A DNA stretch of 27,563 nt from positions 1 to 27,563 of the forward strand of contig JAEOTV010000063.1 in the NCBI GenBank assembly GCA_016839635.1, written 5' to 3'. A program made the position numbers and the translations under genes. The notes beneath the pieces are model-generated. The model made no database searches and was not told where the DNA came from. It saw only the letters and a list, made by a program, of their open reading frames with translations. This document shows positions 1-7,959 of this stretch, one piece after another (the first letter of the stretch is position 1; each line of letters starts with the position of its first letter). The stretch is from Promethearchaeota archaeon. GTDB lineage: Archaea > Asgardarchaeota > Lokiarchaeia > Sigynarchaeales > SOKP01.

Positions 1-70
1 GAATGATTTATTTATCCGAAATCTATTCGACTTTTTTAAGAAATCTGTTTGCAAATTTTTCTCACTAGTC

Positions 71-319
71 CTATCTCATAAAAATTACTCCTATTACTAT
101 TAAAAAGATGACAGCTATAATACAAAAGATCCCAAATACCATTTCTTCATGTTCTACTAAATCTTTTTTTTTTCCCACACTTAGTTCCTCGCCACAATTT
201 GAGCAATGCGAGGGAGGCTTTCTAAATACATAATCTCTATATGGGCTATACTTTAGATAGATTTTCTTTCCACATTTTGGACATCTTGGCTGAAACATAC
301 CTTTTTTTGTTGAGCTCAT
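71..319 (-). CDS. small zinc-ribbon protein with C-terminal membrane anchor
   Basis: This 82-residue protein has an N-terminal Cys4 zinc ribbon (C13-x2-C16 and C39-x2-C42, about 22 residues apart), then a charged linker rich in Lys and Glu (about 45-60) and one hydrophobic helix at about 61-81 that ends the protein. It looks like a tail-anchored protein with the zinc ribbon in the cytoplasm. The partner is unknown and I do not recognise a named family. The ATG has no Shine-Dalgarno sequence just upstream; an AT-rich TATA-like stretch lies at about 375-400 on this strand. The ordered motif and anchor make a real gene likely, but the function is open. Confidence 0.65.
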   Translation of the reverse strand: MSSTKKGMFQPRCPKCGKKIYLKYSPYRDYVFRKPPSHCSNCGEELSVGKKKDLVEHEEMVFGIFCIIAVIFLIVIGVIFMR

Positions 320-562
320 TTTGATTTTTCAAACTCTGTATGGATTCCTAATTCTTTACATAAATCAACTGATATAAAAATTTAATATATATATAATATA
401 TAAAAATTCAAGATTTTAGAGTTTCAAGAAATTCGTCCAAATGATTTATCATGGAAAGATGCCCTTAATTTGGAAAGAATTTTCCCTTACAATTTGGAAT
501 TAACTCAAAAGCCCATATTTTTACACATATCTTATAATGCTAAAGGTTAGACAAATCCAAAT

Positions 563-581
563 ATTTACATTCCATGTAAAT
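563..581. repeat. perfect inverted repeat (hairpin or operator)
   Basis: ATTTACAT-TCC-ATGTAAAT, with arms of 8 bp and no mismatch, about 50 bases ahead of the TATA-like box at 631-638. It could be a binding site for a dimeric regulator or simply a hairpin. No poly-T follows on the plus strand, so a terminator is unlikely. Confidence 0.5.
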
Positions 582-627
582 TTAATAGTACCATTTTTAC
601 CATCGCAAAAAAATATATTAGTGAAAC

Positions 628-638
628 GTTTTTAAATA
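628..638 (+). promoter_or_regulatory. TATA-like box for the coiled-coil gene, with overlapping repeats downstream
   Basis: The TTTTTAAATAC stretch would place a transcript start near 660, about 30 bases ahead of the ATG at 692. Immediately downstream, 639-657 is an inverted repeat (CTTAAA and TTTAAG arms) and AAGAGATA occurs twice in tandem, so a regulator could sit over the start site. GTGATC at 682-687 matches the 3' part of an archaeal Shine-Dalgarno sequence and supports the ATG at 692. Confidence 0.4.
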
Positions 639-691
639 CTTAAAGAGATATTTTAAGAGATAATTAAAATAACCCATTCAAGTGATCTTTC

Positions 692-2245
692 ATGAGCGAA
701 GAAGAACAGTTCAATTCGATAGTACAAGAAATTAAAGATATTTATTTGTATTTAACTAAGGGTGAACCAACTCCTGATGATGAGATCACAGCTCGAGAGA
801 AATTAATTAATCACGTTCAAACTATAAAAACAATAAAAACATTTAATGTAGAAGCTAATATGGTTCTCTTCGAAGATACATTAAATAAATTAGAGAGCTG
901 GGATACATTGGAACTCTGGTTTTTAGAATCTGAATTACCTGCTAATATAGAGAAAATTATCAAAATTACTGATGAACTTCCTGAATTCGAGGATCAAGCA
1001 GCAATCATTAAAGAGTCTCCAACCGCTCGCTTGCATGAAGATTTAGAGACAGCTAGTTTTGATATAGATCAGATAGTAGATAAAGTTTCTGAACAATTTA
1101 AAGGCGAGATAGATGATTTAAAACATAAAATAGATGTCTTAAAATTAGAGTTAGAGAAGAAAGATGAAACACTACACCAAGTTTCTCAAAACAAGGTTAT
1201 AAAAAAAATTACACCTAAAAAGGACGTGAAATTACCTCCTCCAAAAATTAAGCTTCCTGTTATTAAAAAACCTGATCAACCTCCTCACATTAAGGCCCCA
1301 AGCAAATCTGAATCAGGAAAACCTAGAAAAGCAATTGGAATTAAATCAATTGAGGAAGTTCAAACAAAAATTGAGCAAGAATTAGAAAAACAAAAACATT
1401 CATCTATTGTTGAGCACAAATTTGAGACCGAAGAGGTACTATTGGATAAGACAAAAGAGGAAGAATTTGTTTCTGAAATTCCCAAAGAATTCGAATCAAT
1501 TTTAGATATTCTTGACGAAGTTGAGACTCCTTCAATACCAATAGAGCCACCAAATTTTACAGCAATGCCTGAAAAACCTAAGAAAAGAACTTTAGTACCT
1601 GAAATTATAGAAGTTGAAACCTCAGAAGAAGAAAAGAAAATACCATTTACTACTGAAGAAACTGAAATTGCTGAAGAACCTGTAATTAAAGAGTATGAAA
1701 TTGTTGAAGAGCCCACTATTAAAGAACCTGAATTTGCTAAGAAACCCACAACTATAGAAAAACCTAAAATTACTTCAGTAAGCATAGAAGAAATTGAAGC
1801 TGAAGAAATTCGTTCTTCTGGAACTGATTTATTTAATGTTTTTTCTTCAGTTGGAGAGAAATCAACTGAAAAGCTACCAACATTAGATGATGCTTTTAGT
1901 TCGACACCAGCAAAAGTTAGAAAGAAGAAAAAAGAGGAAAAAAGGGATACAATGCCTTTTGTTGGATTTAATGATTCTATGCCTGAAATGAGTAGTTACA
2001 CTGAACCCGAAACAGATATTGAAGAAGATTTACCCTCTGATAAAGATTCCTTATACCAAGAATTAATTGCTCTTGAGGGTAAGCGGTATTCATTAGAGAA
2101 AACATTTAAAGAAGTAGAAAAATCTTATAGCACAGGATCTATTGATGATACCGAATACAAAAAACAAAGCGACGCATTAAGAGGAAGATTAAATGGTATA
2201 ACCTCGAAAATTAACAAAATACGGCGTGTTATTTCAAGTTTGTAA
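692..2245 (+). CDS. long acidic coiled-coil and disordered protein, family not recognised
   Basis: This is a 517-residue protein. Residues 1-110 look helical and globular. Residues about 120-165 look like a coiled coil. Residues about 166-430 are low-complexity and rich in Pro, Glu, Lys and Thr, with imperfect repeats of the form E-x-E-I-x-E-E-P-x-I-K around 325-360. A predicted helical hairpin at about 450-517 carries a G-x-I-D-D-x-E-Y-K-K turn resembling SHOCT-like or coiled-coil hairpins. There is no signal peptide or membrane helix, so it is cytoplasmic. A scaffold or adaptor role is inferred only from this build. The ATG is supported by GTGATC five bases upstream. It converges with nadE, leaving 13 bases between stop codons. 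I do not recognise the N-terminal domain. Confidence 0.85.
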   Translation: MSEEEQFNSIVQEIKDIYLYLTKGEPTPDDEITAREKLINHVQTIKTIKTFNVEANMVLFEDTLNKLESWDTLELWFLESELPANIEKIIKITDELPEFEDQAAIIKESPTARLHEDLETASFDIDQIVDKVSEQFKGEIDDLKHKIDVLKLELEKKDETLHQVSQNKVIKKITPKKDVKLPPPKIKLPVIKKPDQPPHIKAPSKSESGKPRKAIGIKSIEEVQTKIEQELEKQKHSSIVEHKFETEEVLLDKTKEEEFVSEIPKEFESILDILDEVETPSIPIEPPNFTAMPEKPKKRTLVPEIIEVETSEEEKKIPFTTEETEIAEEPVIKEYEIVEEPTIKEPEFAKKPTTIEKPKITSVSIEEIEAEEIRSSGTDLFNVFSSVGEKSTEKLPTLDDAFSSTPAKVRKKKKEEKRDTMPFVGFNDSMPEMSSYTEPETDIEEDLPSDKDSLYQELIALEGKRYSLEKTFKEVEKSYSTGSIDDTEYKKQSDALRGRLNGITSKINKIRRVISSL

Positions 2246-2258
2246 TCTTTAAGTATTC

Positions 2259-3023
2259 TTATTTATTCTTTATTCTGAAAATCGGTGGCATTGTAAGTTT
2301 ATGATGCGCTGATTTCATCATTTCCCCGACAATTTTTACATCATCTGGGTTTAAGTCATTTAAATCTAAATTATTATCAATCCTAAAGATTATTTCATCT
2401 AAAACCTCATATATTAAACCAATTTCATCTTCATCAGTTTGACCTTCCCATAATCCAGCACTTGGTGGTTTATTTATGATCTCTTCTGGAATATCGAGTA
2501 TTTTGGCAATCTCTCTTACTTCACATTTATAAAGACCTCCAATTGGTTCAAGATCGACTCCTCCGTCACCATACTTGGTAAAATAACCAATAGCTATTTC
2601 TGTTCTATTGCTAGTACCCGCAACAAGCATCTTTCCTAAAGATTGACCAACAAAATAAATAGTTATCATTCTTAATCTTGGTTTTAAATTTGCTGTTGCT
2701 AACTTGTTAGATTCAATTAATGAGGAAGATTTTTTTATGAATTCCTTATAAATATCTGTTAACTCAAATATAATAAACCTAATTCCTAAAATTTCAGCTA
2801 ATTTTTTTGCATCGTTTAAATCTTGAGGGAGTGATAAACAAGGTAAACCTAGACCAATTACATTTTTCTTACCAAGTGCCTTAACACATAAAGTTGTAGT
2901 GACTGCACTATCAATCCCTCCACTAATTCCTACAACAACTCCATTAACTTTTGCTGAATTTACATACTCTTTAATCCACTGTTGAATTTCTGATATAATG
3001 CTTTCATAATCCAGGTTACGCAT
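2259..3023 (-). CDS. nadE: NAD synthetase, ammonia-dependent type
   Basis: The protein amidates nicotinate adenine dinucleotide to NAD with ATP, the last step of NAD synthesis, in the cytoplasm. The PP-loop signature SGGIDSA is near the N-terminus. The family block around GTSNRTE, the YFTKYGDGGVDLEPIGGLYK stretch and KPPSAGLWEGQTDE all fit NadE. At about 254 residues it has only the synthetase domain and no glutaminase (nitrilase) domain, so ammonia must come from solution or from a separate partner. An ATG at 3044 is also possible, but only the ATG at 3023 has an SD-like GAGAG seven bases upstream, and residues before it are not typical. The gene stands alone and converges with the coiled-coil gene. 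Confidence 0.95.
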   Translation of the reverse strand: MRNLDYESIISEIQQWIKEYVNSAKVNGVVVGISGGIDSAVTTTLCVKALGKKNVIGLGLPCLSLPQDLNDAKKLAEILGIRFIIFELTDIYKEFIKKSSSLIESNKLATANLKPRLRMITIYFVGQSLGKMLVAGTSNRTEIAIGYFTKYGDGGVDLEPIGGLYKCEVREIAKILDIPEEIINKPPSAGLWEGQTDEDEIGLIYEVLDEIIFRIDNNLDLNDLNPDDVKIVGEMMKSAHHKLTMPPIFRIKNK

Positions 3024-3174
3024 AATTTTTTCTCTCAACACCATTATTTAATTATCTTTTTTGCATAAACTTAAAAGATAGAATTATAATAAAAAGTTTA
3101 TAACTATAAAATTAAAAAAACAAACTTAACTTTATCTAATAGAAGTAATTTTATTTTAAAAGTATTGATGCAGA

Positions 3175-3585
3175 ATGAGTGAGGAATTTAAAAAAATTGT
3201 AGATTCTTCTTTCGATAATGGAACGCCATTATGGATTTATACTCAGGATTATATTTATGGTATGGTGCCAACAGTAGGTGATAAATGGTTAGAGGTATCT
3301 TATACTTTTGAAGATCCTGATGAACCTTTAATGAAAGGAGAAAAGAGTCCAGATTTTGCTTATCAATTAATGATGGAAGAGATTTCAAAAGGTCTTACTT
3401 TTTATGTTCAAGATTTAAAAGTACCTTTATTAAAAGAATTCGCTGGAGGCACTGGAAAATCCGGTTCTGATCTAATTAATGCTGTTATAGCCGAAATAGT
3501 AAGTAGCACCTCAAAATACACGAGTAATGTTGATTTTATAATTAAAAGTAAAGATGAGTTAAGCAAATTAAAAGATAAAGTATAA
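3175..3585 (+). CDS. hypothetical protein, 136 residues
   Basis: I do not recognise this protein. It is soluble and acidic, with no membrane helix, signal or Cys motif. The N-terminal half looks like mixed sheet (aromatic-rich stretches W-I-Y-T-Q-D-Y-I-Y and W-L-E-V-S-Y). The C-terminal half looks helical and ends in a Lys-rich tail. A short G-G-T-G-K-S-G segment (about 91-97) resembles a phosphate-binding loop but lacks the rest of a P-loop fold, so I do not read it as an NTPase. It is divergent from nadE over about 150 bases holding TATA-like sequence (around 3095-3105), and converges with the next gene with 8 bases between stops. Clean codon use and length support a real gene. Confidence 0.7.
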   Translation: MSEEFKKIVDSSFDNGTPLWIYTQDYIYGMVPTVGDKWLEVSYTFEDPDEPLMKGEKSPDFAYQLMMEEISKGLTFYVQDLKVPLLKEFAGGTGKSGSDLINAVIAEIVSSTSKYTSNVDFIIKSKDELSKLKDKV

Positions 3586-3593
3586 CTTTTTAT

Positions 3594-4088
3594 CTAAATA
3601 TATAAACCACGTCGTTGTGGATGTTTTTTAGAAAATTCTTTATCAATACGCCTTCCTAATGCGTGACCAATATTTGGATCTCGATCATTTATTAATTTCT
3701 TAAAATAATCGCCATGATCTTGTGAATATTTTTCAATACCAGTGGCAATAATATTCTGATCTTTTTTAATAGGAACTACCATACCAAATAGACGTAGCAT
3801 ATCATTTGGGGACATCCTTTTTCCAATCTTTTCTTCAATATCCTTATCTAAGTTTCTTACAACAGTGCCCATACTTAAAGAAGAATAAGGACTTAATTGT
3901 TTTGACTTTAACCAAAAAGTATTGGGTTTTTTTGATATAAAAGTATCTAAATTGCCGTCTTTATCATTCGAACCTATGACTCTCCAATCCTTTCTGTCTT
4001 TATCATATTCCTTTTTCATTTTTTTAACAACTGAACTGATTGGAGCAACACCGTAATAATCCTTTTCTTCCTCTTTATCACTAGTCAT
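3594..4088 (-). CDS. hypothetical Lys-rich protein, 164 residues
   Basis: I do not recognise this protein. It is highly charged, with clusters of Lys, Asp and Arg, no Cys, no membrane helix and no signal peptide. A charged N-terminal segment is followed by a mixed region (F-I-S-K-K-P-N-T-F-W-L-K), a helical M-S-P-N-D-M-L-R-L-F-G segment, and a basic C-terminus with R-R-I-D-K-E and H-P-Q-R-R. Binding to nucleic acid would fit the charge but is only a guess. It is divergent from the DNA methyltransferase across a 122-base AT-rich gap. Nothing else suggests a shared role. Confidence 0.65.
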   Translation of the reverse strand: MTSDKEEEKDYYGVAPISSVVKKMKKEYDKDRKDWRVIGSNDKDGNLDTFISKKPNTFWLKSKQLSPYSSLSMGTVVRNLDKDIEEKIGKRMSPNDMLRLFGMVVPIKKDQNIIATGIEKYSQDHGDYFKKLINDRDPNIGHALGRRIDKEFSKKHPQRRGLYI

Positions 4089-4210
4089 AGTATCCTATTA
4101 TATTAAGGTAATCTAACTATAAAAATATAGAGAAAATATCAGATAAACAATAAACTATTTTAAATTGTAAATTATAGATGATATACATAAGAATTTTGCA
4201 ATTGTAGAAA

Positions 4211-6097
4211 GTGGAAAAACAAAAAAATTTTGAAAAATTCAAGAAATTCATTGAGCTGTTTGACAACTATATAAAAACTAAAGATTTTAAAGAAATTCAT
4301 AAATTTTTTCCTTTAATTGATAGTTTTGAAGACAACTTTTTAAGTGGATATCATAAACGGAAGATAGAGGGTACTTTTTATACAAACAGAATAATATCAG
4401 ATTTTATAGTTACAGAAACATTATTGTGTTTAATTAATAAAAAATTAAATGAGAACAATCAAAATTCTAAAATTATACAAAATTTAGATAAAACTAATAA
4501 ATTTGATCAAGCTCTCAAAGAAAAGTTAATACAAATACTACTAAATATTACAATTTGTGATCCAGCATGTGGTTCTGGTGTTTTTCTCCTAAGTGCAGCT
4601 GATATCATTTATAACACACTTATCAAATTAAATTATCGCCTATCCTACACTCAAATTAAAAATCAAATATTAAAAAATCTATATGGATTTGATATTAATG
4701 AATATGCGGTTAAATTATGCATTTTAAACCTTTTAAGATGGTATAATAATGAGAATAACACAACCATGGAAAAAATAATATCAATCCTAAAATCAAATTT
4801 GCGAATACAAAATAGTTTAATCGACTTCCAAATTCCAAAGTTTGATATAATAATCGGTAATCCTCCTTATGGAAATATATTAAATCAAAAAGAGAAAGAA
4901 GTTCTTAAAAAAGAAAATATTTTTTTTAAGGATATTTACTGTACTTTTTTAATAAAAGCCTTAGAATGGAGTAATGAATTTATTGGTTTCTTAGTTCCAA
5001 AAAGTTTTCTAATAAGGCAAGGTTATATTAAATTTAGAAATAATTTCCTTTCTAAAGCAAATATCATTAGAATTTTTGATATTGGCTCTAAAATGTTCAG
5101 AAATGCAACAAATGAAGTTCAAATAATAATATATGAAAACAAAAATAATCGTCTTAAACGAGATTTAACAATTTATGATTATCCTAGAACTAATATTATT
5201 ACCTATCCAAATCAAGATGTAGACTCCTTAAAGATTTGTAATAATTTTAATTGCCCCTTATATCTAAAGTCTAAAAATTTATATGTTTATACCTTTATGA
5301 AGAAATGTCCATATTGTAATTCAAATACATTCGAATTAAATCGGATAAGAATTAAACCAAATAGAAATATATATCGATTACTAGAAAAGATAGAAAAAAC
5401 TGGAGATTTAAACTATTTAAATCCTGTAGATTTTCCAAGAATGATTAGAGGCGAAGAGGAAATTGGTTTAGAGCTAGTTAAAAGAAATTTAAGAAAAGAT
5501 ACGAATGGTACTTGTTATTTTATAAGTGCCAGAAATGATTTTAATTACTATAAACTCACAAAAAATAAATCCTTTAATATTGATGAAGTAGATCCAGAAA
5601 TCTTGAAAGGTAATGATTATGAATATTATAAGAAACCAAAACTGTTAATAAAACATAATAACATAATTCCTGAAGCAATTTATACAGAAGAAAATATATG
5701 TTTTACCTCATCAATTTACTCGTTACTTCATAATGATATTAGTGAGCTGAAATATTTATCTGCTATTTTGAATTCAATTCTAATCCAATTTTATTGCATT
5801 TACGCAATCAATAATCAGAAAGATACAACTATTAATTTAAATCAATATATGATAAGACATTTGCCTATTATTAAACCTGATAATAAAATTAAAAATAATA
5901 TCATAGAAAAAGTAGATCTAATTGATTCTTTATTGCAGAAGAATAATAGAATTGCTTTAATTAAATATTATCAGGTCTTAAGAGAAATTGATAATATTGT
6001 TTTTCACATTTATTCAATACCAGAAAATGAGAAAAATTTGATTATCTTAAACACAAAAAATCAGATTAAACATTTTGGAACTATTTATGGAAAATGA
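4211..6097 (+). CDS. N6-adenine DNA methyltransferase (Eco57I-like), with inserted Cys4 cluster
   Basis: This protein should methylate adenine in DNA using S-adenosylmethionine. Visible motifs are the GTFYT block (about 54-58, motif X-like), DPACGSG at 117-123 (motif I, cofactor binding), YGFDIN at 158-163 (motif II region) and NPPYGN at 217-222 (motif IV, catalytic). The rest, to residue 628, should hold the target recognition region. An unusual insert has C343-x4-C348 and C366-x2-C369, probably a zinc-binding knuckle, between the catalytic and recognition parts. The N-terminus is too short for a nuclease domain, and no endonuclease, helicase or specificity subunit lies nearby, so it is probably an orphan methyltransferase or one half of a split system. 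The start is GTG with no clear SD. Base composition is even more AT-rich than its neighbours, which may point to transfer. Confidence 0.85.
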   Translation: MEKQKNFEKFKKFIELFDNYIKTKDFKEIHKFFPLIDSFEDNFLSGYHKRKIEGTFYTNRIISDFIVTETLLCLINKKLNENNQNSKIIQNLDKTNKFDQALKEKLIQILLNITICDPACGSGVFLLSAADIIYNTLIKLNYRLSYTQIKNQILKNLYGFDINEYAVKLCILNLLRWYNNENNTTMEKIISILKSNLRIQNSLIDFQIPKFDIIIGNPPYGNILNQKEKEVLKKENIFFKDIYCTFLIKALEWSNEFIGFLVPKSFLIRQGYIKFRNNFLSKANIIRIFDIGSKMFRNATNEVQIIIYENKNNRLKRDLTIYDYPRTNIITYPNQDVDSLKICNNFNCPLYLKSKNLYVYTFMKKCPYCNSNTFELNRIRIKPNRNIYRLLEKIEKTGDLNYLNPVDFPRMIRGEEEIGLELVKRNLRKDTNGTCYFISARNDFNYYKLTKNKSFNIDEVDPEILKGNDYEYYKKPKLLIKHNNIIPEAIYTEENICFTSSIYSLLHNDISELKYLSAILNSILIQFYCIYAINNQKDTTINLNQYMIRHLPIIKPDNKIKNNIIEKVDLIDSLLQKNNRIALIKYYQVLREIDNIVFHIYSIPENEKNLIILNTKNQIKHFGTIYGK

Positions 6098-6103
6098 ATT
6101 AGA

Positions 6104-6601
6104 TTATTTATTTGCCTGTTTAAATATAAAATTACATAGACGATCTCCCAATCCCATAAATTCATTCCTTTCTAAATTGATCTTTGGATTAAAATCTTTT
6201 AAGATAACCTCATAAAAAGGAATACACATATCTTTACAAATTAAGGGGATTTTATTTCTCCGATTGGGATTTCTATCCATTATTTCCTTATAGGGACACT
6301 TATTTATTTTGACATGTACTTCAAATTCAGAGACTTGATTTATTGAATAACTCCAGCCCTCAATAGACCATCGGAATGTAAGAATTTCAACTAATTCGTT
6401 TAAATCATTCCTTTCTATTTTTAAATACTTTTTAATTCTTCTGAAAACTATTTCCATAAGCTTTATCCATACATTTTTATCAATCTTTAGTGCTGTTTGC
6501 CAACCTACCTCTTTTTCGGTTTCTAACATCCATAAACCATCCAAAGTAAAGAAATTTTTTTGAAAATAAAACAATTTATCTGCTTCACTTACTTTTTTCA
6601 T
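6104..6601 (-). CDS. DUF6125 / ATC-hydrolase-like family protein
   Basis: The 165-residue sequence starts with the pattern L-F-Y-F-Q-K-N-F-F-T-L-D-G-L-W. It continues with a V-R-R or R-R-I-K-K-Y-L helix, then W-S-I-E-G-W, a K-I-N-K-C-P-Y patch, and a C-terminal G-L-G-D-R-L-C-x-F-x-F motif. This order matches my memory of DUF6125 and L-2-amino-thiazoline-4-carboxylic acid hydrolase-like proteins, common in anaerobic archaea and bacteria. The conserved Cys residues (C102, the pair near 121-125, and the C-terminal GD-x2-C) may be functional. The substrate in this organism is unknown. It is cytoplasmic, converges with the methyltransferase with 6 bases between stops, and has a TATA-like TTTATAAAT about 20-25 bases ahead of its ATG, so the mRNA may be nearly leaderless. 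Confidence 0.6.
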   Translation of the reverse strand: MKKVSEADKLFYFQKNFFTLDGLWMLETEKEVGWQTALKIDKNVWIKLMEIVFRRIKKYLKIERNDLNELVEILTFRWSIEGWSYSINQVSEFEVHVKINKCPYKEIMDRNPNRRNKIPLICKDMCIPFYEVILKDFNPKINLERNEFMGLGDRLCNFIFKQANK

Positions 6602-6982
6602 AACACATCTCGATATTATTTATAAAATTATTTAAGAGAATGAATACTAATTATTTATAATATTAAGCAAAATGCTATACTTCTATTAAAATTAAGATAA
6701 AGGTCCTTGTATAGCCTTTTATTATTCTTTATTCTTTTATATCATTCTAGCCATTTAATTTTTCAAATTATATCTATTTAATCAATACTACAATATTTGA
6801 TAATGTTTAAATATGAAATTTTTCTTTATTAAATTAGATATGACTAAATTATTAAATTTTATAATTGTAAAAATTTAAGTAATACTATTTTAAAATAAAA
6901 ATCTTAAACCAAATTATTATGATATATGTTTAGATAATCCTATTTTATAGTTTAGTTATATTCTACAAAAAAAGGTTTAAAT
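6602..6982. other. AT-rich intergenic region, no gene seen
   Basis: These 381 bases lie between the divergent DUF6125-like and ZIP genes. Every frame is broken by stop codons. The only structure I see is GCTATAC at 6674-6680 paired with GTATAGC at 6709-6715, overlapped by a competing AAAGG and CCTTT hairpin near 6700-6719, followed by T-rich sequence on the plus strand. This could end a short plus-strand transcript, but there is no gene upstream to need it. The 3' end holds the ZIP promoter and an AAGGT ribosome site. Confidence 0.5.
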
Positions 6983-7816
6983 ATGGAAAGAGTAATTTTA
7001 GGATTATTATTAAGTTTGATTGCTGGCTTATCAACTTCAATTGGAAGTTTTTTTGCCTTTTTTATGAAAAAACCTAGTCCCAAATTTATCTCGTTTATTA
7101 TGGGTTTTTCTGCAGGAGTGATGATCTTGATTTCTTTTGTGGAATTACTTCAAGAAAGTATGAATAAATTAAATCCCTTGCTGGGTTTAATGTTTTTCTT
7201 TATTGGTATGATTATTATGTTTTTAATTGATATTCTGGTTTCTCATGAATATGAATTTGAGGATTCCATTGAAGTATTGATTAATAATAAGGGTAAGTGT
7301 AAACCTCATCTTCATTATGGGCATAGAAAAAGACATCGGAATCACCATCGTGGTGAAAAAAATAATAATACCTTAGTAAAGACATCCATTTTTATATTCT
7401 TTGGAGTATTTATTCATAATTTCCCAGAAGGGATGGCAACATTTATTGGAACATTAACAGAGGTTCAAATTGGTATTTTATTAACAGTAGCCATAGCTTT
7501 ACACAATATACCAGAAGGTATAGCTGTTGCGGTTCCAATATATGCGTGCACTCTTGATAAGAAAAAAGCATTTAAATGGTCATTTATATCAGGAATGAGC
7601 GAACCCTTAGGTGCCTTATTAACTTGGTTGGTTCTCTTTCCTTTTATTAATGATTTTGTTCTATATGGTTTGTTGGGAGCAGTTGGTGGAATTATGGTAT
7701 ATATTTCGTTGGATGAGCTCTTGCCAATGTCTCGGTCTCTGGCTAAAGAACATTATTCAATAATAGGAATCATTACTGGAATGTTTATCATGGCTGTAAG
7801 TTTGATAATATTATAA
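6983..7816 (+). CDS. ZIP-family divalent metal transporter (ZupT/GufA-like)
   Basis: This 277-residue membrane protein should import zinc or related divalent metals such as iron or manganese. The two signature motifs of the family are clear: HNFPEG at 145-150 (helix IV) and HNIPEG at 174-179 (helix V), whose His and Glu residues form the transport site. Seven to eight hydrophobic segments are visible: three before residue 90, the rest after 132. The cytoplasmic loop at about 106-126 is rich in His, Lys and Arg (K-P-H-L-H-Y-G-H), a common metal-binding loop in this family. The ATG has an AAGGT ribosome site about 8 bases upstream. A small ribbon-helix-helix regulator lies just downstream on the other strand. 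The exact metal cannot be told from sequence. Confidence 0.92.
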   Translation: MERVILGLLLSLIAGLSTSIGSFFAFFMKKPSPKFISFIMGFSAGVMILISFVELLQESMNKLNPLLGLMFFFIGMIIMFLIDILVSHEYEFEDSIEVLINNKGKCKPHLHYGHRKRHRNHHRGEKNNNTLVKTSIFIFFGVFIHNFPEGMATFIGTLTEVQIGILLTVAIALHNIPEGIAVAVPIYACTLDKKKAFKWSFISGMSEPLGALLTWLVLFPFINDFVLYGLLGAVGGIMVYISLDELLPMSRSLAKEHYSIIGIITGMFIMAVSLIIL

Positions 7817-7959
7817 AATTTCATGAATTCTAAATAATTAAATTCAAAATTATCAACTTTCATCTTCCGTATGGAAATTACAAACATGAAAAGACAGTAA
7901 AATAATATCACCTAATCAGAACCTGAAAAAGAAAAAGAATGAAAAAGATAAGATAATTA

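Larger units (their letters stand above)
320..691. other. intergenic region between divergent genes, no gene supported
   Basis: This 372-base stretch separates the zinc-ribbon gene (minus) from the coiled-coil gene (plus). It holds promoter-like AT-rich runs at both ends. It contains a perfect hairpin at 563-581 (8-bp arms, 3-base loop) and a 6-bp inverted repeat at 639-657. One plus-strand frame is open from about 404 to 547, but it has no usable start codon or recognisable product, so I do not call a gene. Confidence 0.6.

Noticed and set aside
1..70. Possible end of another gene at the left edge
   Set aside because: Short open frames touch the edge on both strands, but none has a recognisable sequence.
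404..547. Plus-strand open frame of about 46 codons reading I-L-E-F-Q-E-I-R-P-N-D and ending Y-N-A-K-G
   Set aside because: It has no ATG, GTG or TTG start in a usable place, no ribosome site and no recognisable product. It could be a gene remnant, but length alone does not support it.
1360..1785. Minus-strand open frame of 141 codons
   Set aside because: It is the antisense of the Glu/Lys-rich part of the coiled-coil gene; the Ser/Ile/Val-rich product is typical of such shadows.
3447..3467. P-loop-like G-G-T-G-K-S-G in the 136-residue protein
   Set aside because: The protein is too short and lacks a Walker B strand or other NTPase context; the match is probably chance.
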